Source of the DNA: Thiobacillus denitrificans DSM 12475
GTDB lineage: Bacteria; Pseudomonadota; Gammaproteobacteria; Burkholderiales; Thiobacillaceae
DNA: 64,000 bases
Assembly: GCF_000376425.1 (NCBI RefSeq)
Contig: NZ_AQWL01000011.1
Coordinates: 1-64,000 of the forward strand
Direction: 5' to 3'
Made by a program: the position numbers and the translations under genes
In this document: positions 54,075 to 63,646 of the stretch, one piece after another
Layout: each line of letters opens with the position of its first letter
Numbering within the stretch: the first letter of the stretch is position 1
Notes under the pieces: model-generated
Seen by the model: only the letters and a program-made list of their open reading frames with translations
The model's database searches: none
What the model was told of the DNA's origin: nothing

Positions 54075-55506
54075 CGCGCACGCGGTAGTTGAGCGTCGCC
54101 CTGCCCTCGGCCGGCACCCGCACCCGCCATTCGGCAGTGCCGGCAGCCACCTTGGTGTGCGGCTGCGATTCGGAGAGCATCGTCCAGTCGCCCGGCATCG
54201 GCTCGCGCACTGTAACGGTGACCGCTTCCGGCTTGGCATTCTTCAGCACGATCTCGTAGGCCGACTCGAACACGTAGTTGGTGCGGTCGGTGCCGGCGAG
54301 CTTCCTGAAGTCGGTCTGTTTCCTGTCGGCGGTGACGTCGAAGGCGTCGCCCAGCTTGAGGCGTACGATCTCGTTCTTCGGTGTGTGGTCGATGCGATCC
54401 TCGCCGACAAACTGCGCGTTGCCCTGGCTGTCCTTCTTGTAAACCCGGACGATTCCCCGGGGCAGCGGCACGCCCATACCTTCGCCCTTGTTGTCGAATT
54501 CGACGAACACGCCCACCTTGATTTTCTGTCCCAGTTCGCCGTGCTGGCCCGAGTAGTAATAAGCCGCGCCTTCGAGCAGGAATGTCTTCTGCAGCGGCAC
54601 CCGGCCGGCCGACATCAGCGCCACCTGCTTGGTCTGGTTTTCCGCCAGCGTGGTGGGACGTTGCAGCGTATAGAGGTGATATTCGAACAGGGATTCCTGC
54701 TGCATCTCGGCAGCGTCGGCCGTTTTCGCCGCCATCGCCATTGTCGCGCGCGGCACCGGCTGGGCGTCACGCACCCGGTTGAGATCGCCCGCCACCAGTT
54801 GCAGCCTGGCGTTGGGATAGGCTGCGCCGCTCTGGTTGGTCAGCGTCACCCAGCCGTTGAGATCCATCCGGTCGTCAGCGGCATTGAGCTCGGCGACATA
54901 ATCGGCCCGCCACGACAGCCCGCCGGTCAGATAGGACAATTCCAGATCCTGTACGCCCGCCGACGGGTTGAGCAGCGAAATGACGAGTGTGGGCTTGTCG
55001 CGCAAGGTATCGGGCACACCCGCAAACGCCAGCCGCCCCGGCACGCCGGTTTCGATACGGTCGGCGAACTTGAGCACGACGCCGCCGTTGGTCGCCAGCA
55101 CGCTCGCCGTTTCGCGGGTTTCCGTGCCGCTGGTGGGGTGGGTGCGGATAACGCCAACCTCGCGTCCGACGTATTTTTCGAGCAGCTTTTGCGGCGTCAG
55201 CAAATCGAAATCGAAGTTCTGCTCCAGCAGGCGGAATCCGGCGGGGCTCGACACATTGCGCAGTTGAGCCGTCTCCGGGCGCATCTGCGCCGAGACTTCG
55301 CGCCACGCCAGCCGGTTGAAGTCGCGCCCGAGCCTGACCCGCCGCGCATCCTTAATCAAAGCCAGATTGTCGTTGTAGATGGTGACCGCGACGCCCTGCT
55401 GATCGGCTGCCGTACTGCCGATCTCATCGCCCGGCGCGCCCCAGCCTGGCTGAGAAGTGGCGAGCAGCCCGGCCATCATCACATGCAGCAGCAGCTTCTT
55501 CGTCAT
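54064..55506 (-). CDS. Exported DUF4139-domain protein
   Basis: The start at 55,506 (MTKKLLLHVMMAGLLATSQPGWG) gives a signal peptide and 480 residues. The domain pattern is that of DUF4139: VTIYNDNLALIKDARRVRL near the start, SYLTGGLSWRADYVAELNA in the middle, TNYVFESAYEIVLKNAKPEAVTVTVREPMPGDW later. It is a beta-rich periplasmic or secreted protein of unknown function, common in proteobacteria. A gaaggaggc ribosome site is present upstream. Confidence 0.82.
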   Translation of the reverse strand: MTKKLLLHVMMAGLLATSQPGWGAPGDEIGSTAADQQGVAVTIYNDNLALIKDARRVRLGRDFNRLAWREVSAQMRPETAQLRNVSSPAGFRLLEQNFDFDLLTPQKLLEKYVGREVGVIRTHPTSGTETRETASVLATNGGVVLKFADRIETGVPGRLAFAGVPDTLRDKPTLVISLLNPSAGVQDLELSYLTGGLSWRADYVAELNAADDRMDLNGWVTLTNQSGAAYPNARLQLVAGDLNRVRDAQPVPRATMAMAAKTADAAEMQQESLFEYHLYTLQRPTTLAENQTKQVALMSAGRVPLQKTFLLEGAAYYYSGQHGELGQKIKVGVFVEFDNKGEGMGVPLPRGIVRVYKKDSQGNAQFVGEDRIDHTPKNEIVRLKLGDAFDVTADRKQTDFRKLAGTDRTNYVFESAYEIVLKNAKPEAVTVTVREPMPGDWTMLSESQPHTKVAAGTAEWRVRVPAEGRATLNYRVRVRY

Positions 55507-55607
55507 GTCGCCTCCTTCATGTCTTGCGGCAACCGGCATGATGCCCGATACACGCGAAAAATGGTTCGCAGCGCTAGAATGACCGGACACACTTTGCACC
55601 GACAGCC

Positions 55608-56900
55608 ATGAGCGTAGACGACTTCCATTCATCCCGCATCGTCGGCGGCGGCATCAATACCCGCGAATCCGATCAGCCCGTGGCGGTGACGCAAATGCTG
55701 GGCATCGCCAGCAGCAGCCCGGTTCGCGAGGAAGCCCTGCGGGAGCGTTTCCTGTCGTTCGATCCCCTGTTCGATGCCGCTTCCAGCCTGGTCGCCCACC
55801 AGCTGGTGCTGCGCGGACGCACTGCGGGTGCCGATGCGCCGCCCGAACTCCGGCAAATGGACGAGGACATGTTGCTGACCGGCCTGTATTCGCTGACGCA
55901 GGACGGCCTGACCAGTGAATTGCCCCTGCTGGTGCGGATCAGCGCCGACGTGCTGTTCAGCGACATCCCGCAGCAACTCGATCACCGCCAGCTGATCTGG
56001 TGCGTAAGCCTTGATAACGAACAGCATTTGGCGCGCGCCCTCGCCCTGCAGGACGCCGGACTGACGTTCTGCCCCAGCCTCGACCGCAACCACGCGATGG
56101 TGCAGGACAGCGCTTCCGCCTGGCGCTATCTGGCCTGCCGCGCCGACGATATTCCACCCGCGGTGTCTGCGCGCCTGATCGTGGAAGGGGTACGGCACAC
56201 CCATTCCCAGGCACGCTGGCCTGCAAACGCCTGGTTCAAAGGCAGCCTGTTTTCGGGCGACACCCAGCCTGCCGCCCATACCCACGAGCAGGCCGTACAA
56301 CTCGACTTGCTGGCGATCGCGCTGCGTCATTCGCTCGATACGCTGATCCAGTTTTTCCGGCTGAACCCGGACATGGCGCCACGTCTGCTCGCGATCGCCA
56401 ATTCGCCGGTCGGTGGTCTGAGCCGCCCCGCCGAATCGGCCGCTCATGCACTGGTCATGCTGGGCCCCCAGCGCGCCGCCCGCGTGGCGATACTGCTGGC
56501 CCTGACCGGCAGGCAGCCTGGCGAAGCCACGCGCAACTATGCCGTGACCGCGCTCACGCGCGCACTCTTCATGGGCAAAGTCACGCGTCTGGGCGCGCCG
56601 GCCGAGAGCGCTGCCGCCGCATTCGAGATCGGCCTGCTGTCGGCCGCCCCCCATGCGCTGTCGCTATCGCTAGAGGCGCTGATCCGCAAGCTGGGGCTGG
56701 CGGCGACCAGCGTGCGGGCCTTGAGCGCACACCCCTCCCCCGAAGGCGCCATGCTGCAACTGGCGCACGCCTGTGAAAACAACGATGCCGGGATACTGGC
56801 CCACTATGCGCAGCAGCTGGATATCCCGTTGCATCAGATTTCGGTGGCCTACCTGGATGCCCTGATCGCGGCCTCGGCGCTCGACACAGCATTGCATTGA
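55608..56900 (+). CDS. HDOD-domain signalling protein with degenerate EAL-like N-terminus
   Basis: This 430-residue soluble protein has an N-terminal half laid out like an EAL domain but lacking EAL and metal-binding residues (FDPLFDAASSLVAHQLVLRG, LFSDIPQQLDHRQLIWCVS). Its C-terminal half has HDOD features: LDLLAIALRHSLDTLIQFFRLNPDMAPRLLAIANSPVGG, then AAHALVMLGPQRAARVAILLAL. YuxH-type proteins of this design bind or modulate other signalling enzymes rather than hydrolyse c-di-GMP. It is divergent from the DUF4139 gene. Confidence 0.78.
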   Translation: MSVDDFHSSRIVGGGINTRESDQPVAVTQMLGIASSSPVREEALRERFLSFDPLFDAASSLVAHQLVLRGRTAGADAPPELRQMDEDMLLTGLYSLTQDGLTSELPLLVRISADVLFSDIPQQLDHRQLIWCVSLDNEQHLARALALQDAGLTFCPSLDRNHAMVQDSASAWRYLACRADDIPPAVSARLIVEGVRHTHSQARWPANAWFKGSLFSGDTQPAAHTHEQAVQLDLLAIALRHSLDTLIQFFRLNPDMAPRLLAIANSPVGGLSRPAESAAHALVMLGPQRAARVAILLALTGRQPGEATRNYAVTALTRALFMGKVTRLGAPAESAAAAFEIGLLSAAPHALSLSLEALIRKLGLAATSVRALSAHPSPEGAMLQLAHACENNDAGILAHYAQQLDIPLHQISVAYLDALIAASALDTALH

Positions 56901-56940
56901 AGCAGCGTAAAATGGCGATTTTTGTCCGCACGCCTGTTCC

Positions 56941-57717
56941 ATGCACCCCACCCTGGTTTTCGACATTGAAACGATCCCCGACCTTGCCGGATTCGCCGCG
57001 GCCAACGGCCTGATCGAAGCGGCCCTCCCGCACGCCGAACTCGCCGAACTGGCACTGCTGAACCGTCGCCAGAAAACCGGCGGCGACTTCATGCCGCACC
57101 ACCTGCACCGCATCGTCGCCATTTCCTGCGTGCTGAGGAGCGGCGACCAGCTCCGCGTGTGGTCGCTCGGCGAGCCCGACAGCAGCGAGGCCGAACTGAT
57201 CCAGCGCTTCTACGACGGCATCGAGCGCTACACCCCGCAGCTGGTGTCGTGGAACGGCGGCGGCTTCGACCTGCCGGTGCTGCACTATCGCAGCCTGATC
57301 CATGGCGTGACGGCGGCACGCTACTGGGACTGGGGCGACGACGACAAGGATTTCAAGTGGAATAACTATCTGGGCCGCTACCACACCCGCCATCTGGATT
57401 TGATGGACGTGCTGGCGATGTACCAGCCGCGCGCCAACGCGCCGCTCGACCAGATGGCCAAGTTGTGCGGCTTTCCCGGCAAGCTCGGAATGGACGGCTC
57501 GAAAGTGCTGGACGCCTTTCAGCAAGGGGAAATCGAGGCCATCCGCAATTACTGCGAAACCGACGTGATGAACACCTGGCTGGTCTATCTGCGCTTCCAG
57601 AAAATACGCGGCACGCTCTCCGAGTCGGCCTACGCCGCCGAGATCGAACGTGCGCGCAGCACCGTGCAAGCCCATTCTGCCCCGCACTGGCAGGAATTCC
57701 TGGCAGCCTGGGCATGA
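56941..57717 (+). CDS. DEDD-type 3'-5' exonuclease (PolB-like)
   Basis: This 258-residue protein has the exonuclease motifs of the DNA_pol_B_exo2 family: [11 protein letters not shown] (D-x-E), [16 protein letters not shown] (N-G-x-x-F-D) and [21 protein letters not shown] (Y-C-x-x-D). The enzyme should remove nucleotides from a 3' end using two metals. It overlaps rlmD as ATGA, so the two are co-translated, an association seen widely in betaproteobacteria. Confidence 0.88.
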   Translation: MHPTLVFDIETIPDLAGFAAANGLIEAALPHAELAELALLNRRQKTGGDFMPHHLHRIVAISCVLRSGDQLRVWSLGEPDSSEAELIQRFYDGIERYTPQLVSWNGGGFDLPVLHYRSLIHGVTAARYWDWGDDDKDFKWNNYLGRYHTRHLDLMDVLAMYQPRANAPLDQMAKLCGFPGKLGMDGSKVLDAFQQGEIEAIRNYCETDVMNTWLVYLRFQKIRGTLSESAYAAEIERARSTVQAHSAPHWQEFLAAWA

Positions 57718-59012
57718 ACCCCATCGTCGACATTCTCTCTCTCGATCACGAAGGCCATGGCGTGGCGCGCATCGACGGCAAGGTCACCTTCGTCGACGGC
57801 GCCCTGGCGGGCGAACGCGCGGAAATCTCAGTCTATCGCAAGCATGCCAAATACAATTCGGCCAACGCGGTCGCCATCCTCAGCGCCAGCGCCCAGCGCG
57901 CCGAGCCGCGCTGCCGCTATTTCGGCCGTTGCGGCGGCTGTTCGATGCAGCATCTGGAGGCCAGCGCCCAGGTTGCTGCCAAGCAGCGCGTGCTGGAAGA
58001 AAGCCTCGCCCGCATCGGCAAAGTCCGCCCCGACGTCATCCTGCCCGCCCTGCATGGCCCCAGTTGGGGCTATCGCCACCGCGCCCGGCTATCGTCGCGC
58101 CTGGTCGACAAGAAAGGCGGGGTGCTGGTCGGCTTCCACGAAAAACGTTCCAGCTTCATTGCCGACATGGCGAGCTGCGAGATCCTCACTCCCGATGTCT
58201 CGGCGCTGATCCAGCCGCTGCGCGAGTTGATCGTGCAGCTGTCGAACGCCGACCGCACCCCGCAGATCGAGGTTGCGGTCGGCGAACACGTCACCGTGCT
58301 GGTGTTCCGCCTGCTTGAGCCATGGAATGACGAGGACGCCGCCAAAGTGCGCAGTTTCGCCGAACGCCACCGCGTGCAGGTGTGGGAGCAGAAAAAAGGC
58401 CCCGATACCGCGCGCCCGTTCTGGCCGGACATTGCGCCCGAACTCAGCTACACCCTGCCAGAGTTCGGTCTCGTCATGCCTTTCAGGCCGACCGAATTCA
58501 CCCAGGTCAACACCGCCATCAACCGCGCCCTGGTCGGCCGCGCCCTGCGCCTGCTGCAGCCCCGCGCCGGCGAGCGCATCGCTGACCTGTTCTGCGGCCT
58601 GGGCAATTTCACCCTGCCGATCGCCCGCAGCGGCGCCGAGGTGCTCGGCATCGAGGGCAGTGCCGACCTGGTTGCCCGCGCGCGTGAAAACGCCCTGCGC
58701 AACCACCTGCCCAATGCCCGCTTCGCGGTCGACAACCTGTTCGAGATGACGCCGGAAAAATTCGCCGCCCTTGGACATTTCGACAAATTGCTGATCGATC
58801 CACCGCGTTCCGGTGCCATCGAGGTCGTCAAATCCCTGCCCGACAGCGGTGGGCCGCAACGCATCGTCTATGTCTCGTGCGATCCCGCCACGCTGGCGCG
58901 CGACGCCGAGGTGCTGGTGCACCTCAAGGGCTACCGGATCGAAGCGGCAGGCGTCGCCAACATGTTCCCGCACACCGCGCACGTGGAGTCGATAGCGCTT
59001 TTCCAGCGCTAA
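57714..59012 (+). CDS. rlmD: 23S rRNA (uracil-1939-C5)-methyltransferase RlmD
   Basis: The start at 57,714 ([34 protein letters not shown]) gives a TRAM domain at the N-terminus. Then come the iron-sulfur cysteines [14 protein letters not shown] with a further Cys near 155, and the SAM-dependent domain with [22 protein letters not shown] and the catalytic Cys in [12 protein letters not shown]. It is full length, 432 residues. It is followed 38 bp later by lysC. Confidence 0.95.
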   Translation: MNPIVDILSLDHEGHGVARIDGKVTFVDGALAGERAEISVYRKHAKYNSANAVAILSASAQRAEPRCRYFGRCGGCSMQHLEASAQVAAKQRVLEESLARIGKVRPDVILPALHGPSWGYRHRARLSSRLVDKKGGVLVGFHEKRSSFIADMASCEILTPDVSALIQPLRELIVQLSNADRTPQIEVAVGEHVTVLVFRLLEPWNDEDAAKVRSFAERHRVQVWEQKKGPDTARPFWPDIAPELSYTLPEFGLVMPFRPTEFTQVNTAINRALVGRALRLLQPRAGERIADLFCGLGNFTLPIARSGAEVLGIEGSADLVARARENALRNHLPNARFAVDNLFEMTPEKFAALGHFDKLLIDPPRSGAIEVVKSLPDSGGPQRIVYVSCDPATLARDAEVLVHLKGYRIEAAGVANMFPHTAHVESIALFQR

Positions 59013-59050
59013 TCCATTAAACTCACGCGCTTAACTCATTATCGAAAAAC

Positions 59051-60280
59051 ATGGCACTCATCGTACAAAAATACGGCGGCAGCTCGGTCGCCAATGTCGA
59101 ACGCATCCGCGCAGTGGCCGAACGCGTGGCCAAATTCAAGATGCTCGGTCATCAGGTGGTGGTGGTGCTCTCGGCCATGTCGGGCGAGACCAATCGGCTG
59201 ATTGCGCTGGCCAAACAGATCCAGTCCACCCCCGACCCGCGCGAGCTGGACGTGATGGTATCCACCGGCGAACAGGTCACCATCGCCCTGCTGGCGATGG
59301 CGCTGAAAGACCTGGGCCTGAAAGCGAAAAGCTACACCGGCGCACAGGTGCGCATCCTCACCGACAATGCCTTCACCAAGGCGCGCATTCTGTCGATCGA
59401 CGAATCCAGAATGCGCGCCGACCTGGACTCCGGCCACGTGGTCGTGGTCGCCGGCTTCCAGGGAGTCGACGAACAGGGCAACACCACCACGCTGGGGCGC
59501 GGCGGCTCCGATACCACCGGCGTGGCGCTGGCAGCCGCGCTCAAGGCCGACGAATGCCAGATCTACACCGATGTCGATGGCGTCTACACCACCGATCCGC
59601 GCATCGTGCCCGAGGCACGCCGGCTGAAGACCATCACCTTCGAGGAAATGCTGGAAATGGCGAGCCTCGGCTCCAAGGTGCTGCAGATCCGCTCGGTCGA
59701 GTTTGCCGGCAAATACAAGGTCAAACTGCGGGTGCTGTCCAGCTTTCAGGACGAAGGCGACGGCACCCTCATCACATTCGAGGAAGACGACAACATGGAA
59801 CAGGCCATCATCTCCGGCATTGCATTCAACCGCGACGAAGCCAAGATCACCGTGGTCGGCGTGCCCGATCATCCCGGCATCGCCTACCAGATCCTCGGCC
59901 CGGTGGCCGATGCCAACATCGACGTCGACATGATCGTGCAGAACGTGGGGCACACCAATACCACCGACTTCACCTTCACCGTACACCGCAACGACTTCGC
60001 CAAGGCGATGGATATCGTCAAGGTGACCGCGGCCAGCATTGGCGCGCGCGAGGTCACCGGTGACGACAAGATCGCCAAAATCTCCATCGTCGGCGTCGGC
60101 ATGCGCTCGCACGTCGGCATTGCCCGCAAGATGTTCGAGACCCTGTCGGTCGAAAACATCAACCTGCAGATGATCTCCACATCCGAGATCAAAATCTCCG
60201 TCGTGGTCGAAGACAAATACATGGAACTTGCCGTGCGCGCACTGCACCAGGCGTTCGAGCTGGATAAAGCCACGGCCTGA
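59051..60280 (+). CDS. lysC: Aspartate kinase
   Basis: This 409-residue enzyme phosphorylates aspartate as the first step to lysine, threonine and methionine. Visible are KYGGSSVANVERIRAVAERV (kinase N-terminus), STGEQVTIALLAMAL, GRGGSDTTGVALAAAL and, after about residue 265, two ACT domains (KITVVGVPDHPGIAYQIL; ISIVGVGMRSHVGIARKMF) for feedback inhibition. No homoserine dehydrogenase is fused. Confidence 0.97.
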   Translation: MALIVQKYGGSSVANVERIRAVAERVAKFKMLGHQVVVVLSAMSGETNRLIALAKQIQSTPDPRELDVMVSTGEQVTIALLAMALKDLGLKAKSYTGAQVRILTDNAFTKARILSIDESRMRADLDSGHVVVVAGFQGVDEQGNTTTLGRGGSDTTGVALAAALKADECQIYTDVDGVYTTDPRIVPEARRLKTITFEEMLEMASLGSKVLQIRSVEFAGKYKVKLRVLSSFQDEGDGTLITFEEDDNMEQAIISGIAFNRDEAKITVVGVPDHPGIAYQILGPVADANIDVDMIVQNVGHTNTTDFTFTVHRNDFAKAMDIVKVTAASIGAREVTGDDKIAKISIVGVGMRSHVGIARKMFETLSVENINLQMISTSEIKISVVVEDKYMELAVRALHQAFELDKATA

Positions 60281-60323
60281 GGTGGCGTTTGCCCGCGCAT
60301 TCCGCTACAATGCGCGGCGGTTC

Positions 60324-60417
60324 GGAGACGTGGCCGAGTGGTTGAAGGTACTCCCCTGCTAAGGGAGCATGCGGGCTTAAACCTGCATCGAGGGTTCGAA
60401 TCCCTCCGTCTCCGCCA
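60324..60417 (+). tRNA. tRNA-Ser (anticodon GCU)
   Basis: GGAGACG (60,324-60,330) pairs with CGTCTCC (60,407-60,413) to form the acceptor stem. The D-arm tggccgagtggttgaaggt, anticodon stem-loop ctcccctgctaagggag (anticodon GCU, reading AGC/AGU), a long variable arm (catgcgggcttaaacctgcat) and the T-arm ggttcgaatcc are all present. The long variable arm is diagnostic of serine tRNA. CCA is encoded. Its 3' end is the likely attachment site of the island that follows. Confidence 0.97.
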
Positions 60418-60544
60418 AAACCCCATATCAGCAAGACTCAAAAAGCCTCACCCGCCCATGTAACTCAAGGGTTTCACAAAAAAGCTTGACTCACACCGCC
60501 TCATCCATAACCATCAAATCTCAGTCCGATTGATGGGAAAATAG

Positions 60545-61840
60545 ATGGGCAGGAAAACCGTAGCACCCCTTAGCGTCAAAGAAGTCATCAAGAAGGCGAA
60601 GACCCCCGGCTTTCATGCCGTTGGTGGCACGGCTGGCCTGTACCTTAAAGTCACCGACGAAGGCGCGCGGTCATGGCTGCTGCGCTACAGCTTTAACGGC
60701 AAGCGGCGCGACATGGGGCTTGGGTCTTTCGACGATGTGACCCTTGAAGCCGCCCGAACCAAGGCGCAAGAATGGCGCGGGAAGGCCAAGACAGGGATAG
60801 ACCCCATCGCAGCGCGCCGCCAGACAGCCGCCACCGACAAAGCAGACGCCGCCAAGGGCACCACCTTTGCCGAGTGCGCACAGGCCTTCATCTCAATGAA
60901 GGGCACCGAATGGAAGAACCTCAAGCATCGCCAGCAATGGGAAAACACCCTCACCACCTACGCCTACCCATCAATCGGGGCGCTTCCGGTGGGTCAGGTT
61001 GATACAGACAAGGTCTTGGCTGTGCTGACTCAGCCAGTCAAGGTTTTGGGCGCGCATTACCCGCTGTGGAACGCGAAGACCGAGACCGCCACACGCCTGC
61101 GTGGACGCATCGAGAATATTCTCGACTGGGCAGCCGCGAAGCCGCGTGAGTACCGCAGTGGTGACAATCCTGCGCGATGGGCTGGCCATCTTGAGAACTC
61201 ACTGCCAGACCCCAATAGAATCAGGACTGTGAAGAATCATGCCGCCCTGCCCCATAAAGAGCTTGGGCTGTTCATGACGCGGCTGGTCAAGATTGATGGA
61301 ATGGGGTCTCGGGCGCTGGAATTCGCCATCCTGACCGCCGCCCGATCTGGTGAGGTGCGCGGCGCGACATGGTCTGAGATCGACTTTGATGCTGCCGTCT
61401 GGACTGTGCCGGCCAAACGCATGAAGGGTGGAATAGAGCATCGTGTCCCACTGTCCGGACGGGCAATCCAGCTACTCATGAGGACACCCCGCTACGAGGG
61501 CACAGACCTGATTTTCCCCGGAATGTTAAATCAGCCGTTGTCAGATATGAGCCTAACAGCCGTTCTCCGTCGCATGGCCGACAAGGGCTTGGTTTCTGCC
61601 GGCCTGACTGTTCACGGCTTCCGTTCGACGTTTCGGACATGGGTTTCCGATACCGAGCGATCCGGTGACGCAGCGGAACGTGCGCTCGCCCACAAGCCCC
61701 CGACCAAGCTTGCGCAGGCATACGACAGGACGGACATGTTCGAGCCGCGCCGCAAGTTGATGAACGAGTGGGCGAATTTTTGCGACTTGGCGGTTCTTGA
61801 GGCCGCAAGGACAAGCCCACCAGTCTGGACACCGCCGTAA
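60545..61840 (+). CDS. P4-type tyrosine integrase (tRNA-targeting)
   Basis: This 431-residue integrase has an N-terminal arm-binding DUF4102 domain (GLYLKVTDEGARSWLLRYSFNGKRRDMGLGSF), a core-binding domain and a catalytic domain with Arg in TAARSGEVRGATW, H-x-x-R in VHGFRSTFRTW, His in ERALAHKPP and Tyr in LAQAYDRTDMF. It lies 127 bp after tRNA-Ser in the orientation usual for integrases of tRNA islands. The last ~8 codons (VWTPP) are read inside the ISL3 remnant, so the native C-terminus may have been replaced. Confidence 0.9.
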   Translation: MGRKTVAPLSVKEVIKKAKTPGFHAVGGTAGLYLKVTDEGARSWLLRYSFNGKRRDMGLGSFDDVTLEAARTKAQEWRGKAKTGIDPIAARRQTAATDKADAAKGTTFAECAQAFISMKGTEWKNLKHRQQWENTLTTYAYPSIGALPVGQVDTDKVLAVLTQPVKVLGAHYPLWNAKTETATRLRGRIENILDWAAAKPREYRSGDNPARWAGHLENSLPDPNRIRTVKNHAALPHKELGLFMTRLVKIDGMGSRALEFAILTAARSGEVRGATWSEIDFDAAVWTVPAKRMKGGIEHRVPLSGRAIQLLMRTPRYEGTDLIFPGMLNQPLSDMSLTAVLRRMADKGLVSAGLTVHGFRSTFRTWVSDTERSGDAAERALAHKPPTKLAQAYDRTDMFEPRRKLMNEWANFCDLAVLEAARTSPPVWTPP

Positions 61841-62035
61841 AAGCCATTTCCCGGCACATCATCATGATCAGCGCTTCGAAGAACAAGGTAAATCCACTGA
61901 GCCGGCCCACCCAATCCGGTTCGACCTGACGAATGCTGCCATCGGACAAGCGCATTCGCGTAACCACGCGCTGCTGCGCAGACCGAAGGGCTGGCGTCTG
62001 CCTGATGATGCTTTCATGGGCAATGGCGGCTTACT
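61815..62035 (-). pseudogene. ISL3-family transposase remnant
   Basis: On the minus strand a frame with no intact start reads HESIIRQTPALRSAQQR, then DGSIRQVEPDWVGRLSGFTL and FFEALIMMMCREMAF, ending near SRLVGLS. The 'DGSxRxVEPxWxGRLSGFTLxFEALxxxxCxxMxFxAVxR' stretch is typical for ISL3-family transposases, just before the DDE domain. It is bounded by a stop codon on one side and by the integrase 3' end on the other, so both ends are lost. Confidence 0.6.
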
Positions 62036-62440
62036 GATCATAAAGCTGCCGGTGGAGAGAATCTGATGTCGGCCCGCTTCTGTTAAGGGTTGTACGATGC
62101 CTGCCCTCACCCGCAGGCCTGACAGTACGCGAGCGAGCCAGGCGGGCAGGCGTCGGACAAGCCTCGAGGGAGGAAACCGCGGGATGCACCGATGGCGGCT
62201 GGGGAGCCTACCGGTCTATGGGGATTTGAAGGGTTGCACTCGAGCTGGACGTGGCGATGAGGCGGATCAACTTCTGCTGGGCAGCTGTTCGATATCGCCA
62301 CCCGGAGCGGATACGCTCAATGATCCGGGATGGTCTCAGGCACCAAACCCCATTATTCCAGCGCAGGGCAAAGCCGTCCGCTATCGGCACTGGACACTGA
62401 AGAGCCGACGGTTGGCTGATGCATCGGGAAGCGGTCACGC
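62036..62440. other. Unassigned region between ISL3 remnant and IS91-type transposase
   Basis: These ~400 bp have no convincing gene. The frames present are short and lack ribosome sites or recognisable motifs. The part next to 62,441 probably contains the downstream end (terminus) of the IS91-family element, but I could not locate its exact border. Confidence 0.5.
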
Positions 62441-63637
62441 TCATGGCGCACCTCGAAACGGTGGTGGTGCACGGATCGGTTGCCCGCGCATCAGAACCTC
62501 AACCACGATCATCGCTGCCCCACAGTCCGGACAGACAAAGGTCGGCTGAGCAACGTTGGGGGCTGCATCCGTACCCGGGGAATCGGCGTCAGCGTTGGCT
62601 ACGACGTGAAGCAATTCACGAACCTTCGCCAGGTGATCCCTCCGTCCGCTATTGGCAAGCAGCCCATAGTGGCGGATGCGGTGGAAGCCCCCAGGCAGCA
62701 CATGCAGCAGGAAGCGCCGCATGAACTCGTCGGCGCTGAGCGTCATGCTCTTGTAGCGCGTCCTGCCCTTGGCCCGGTAATCCTTCCAGCGGAAGCTGAC
62801 GCCGCGCTCGTCGAGGGCGATCAATCGGCTGTTGGAGATCGCCACCCGATGGGTATAGCGCGACAGATATGCCAGCACCGCCGCCGGCCCGGCAAACGGG
62901 CGCTTGGCGTAGACCACCCACTCACATTTCCGCAACGGTTGCAGCCAGTCGGCGAAGACCGTCGCGTCGGCGAGTTGCGCGTAGTCACCGAAGAACTGCA
63001 ATTGACCGCTGCGATACGCCGTCTCGAGCGCTTCGAGGAAGCGGCGACGAAACAACCGCGACAGCACCCGCACCGGCAGGAAGAAGCCCGGCTTGCATGA
63101 GACCCAGCGCGTGCCGTTGGGCGACAGCCCGCCGCCGGGGACGATGCCATGCACGTGGGGATGGTGCGTTAGCGCCGATCCCCACGTGTGCAGCACCAGG
63201 GTCACGCCGATGTGCGCGCCCAGATGCTTCGGGTCGGCGGCAATGGTGCGCAGGGTCTCGGCGGCGACCTCGAACAGCAGTGCATAGATCACCGCCTTGT
63301 TGGTGTAGGCGATGGCACTGATCGGGGCCGGCAGGGTGAACACCACGTGGTAATAGTCCACCGGCAGCAGATCGGCCTGGCGGGCTTCGAGCCAACGCCG
63401 TGCGGCGGTTCCCTGGCATTTCGGGCAATGCCGGTTACGGCAGGAATTGTAGGCGATCTCGGTGTGCTCGCAGGCGTTGCAGTGCAGCACATGTCCCCCC
63501 AGCGCCGCGCTGCGGCACTGTTCGATGGCCGACATGACCTTGAGCTGACCCCGGCTCAGGTGGCCACACTCAGCTTGCCGCCAGGCTGGCCCGTGGACAC
63601 GGAAGATATCCGCGACCTCCAGGGCGCAACGTCCCAT
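62441..63637 (-). CDS. IS91-family (HUH/Y2) transposase
   Basis: This 398-residue rolling-circle-type transposase has the N-terminal zinc-finger region HCNACEHTEIAYNSCRNRHCPKCQ, the HUH metal site in LTHHPHVHGIVPGGG and the catalytic Tyr region LAYLSRYTHRVAISNSRL, followed by VSFRWKDYR. A second cysteine pair (CPDCG) lies near the C-terminus. It starts just after the tyrosine-recombinase gene on the same strand, an arrangement common for IS91 relatives. Confidence 0.92.
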   Translation of the reverse strand: MGRCALEVADIFRVHGPAWRQAECGHLSRGQLKVMSAIEQCRSAALGGHVLHCNACEHTEIAYNSCRNRHCPKCQGTAARRWLEARQADLLPVDYYHVVFTLPAPISAIAYTNKAVIYALLFEVAAETLRTIAADPKHLGAHIGVTLVLHTWGSALTHHPHVHGIVPGGGLSPNGTRWVSCKPGFFLPVRVLSRLFRRRFLEALETAYRSGQLQFFGDYAQLADATVFADWLQPLRKCEWVVYAKRPFAGPAAVLAYLSRYTHRVAISNSRLIALDERGVSFRWKDYRAKGRTRYKSMTLSADEFMRRFLLHVLPGGFHRIRHYGLLANSGRRDHLAKVRELLHVVANADADSPGTDAAPNVAQPTFVCPDCGAAMIVVEVLMRGQPIRAPPPFRGAP

Positions 63638-63646
63638 GGCCGCGAC

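Noticed and set aside
60281-60323. Possible second tRNA or leader between lysC and tRNA-Ser
   Set aside because: Only 43 bp with no tRNA arms; the tRNA itself starts at 60,324.
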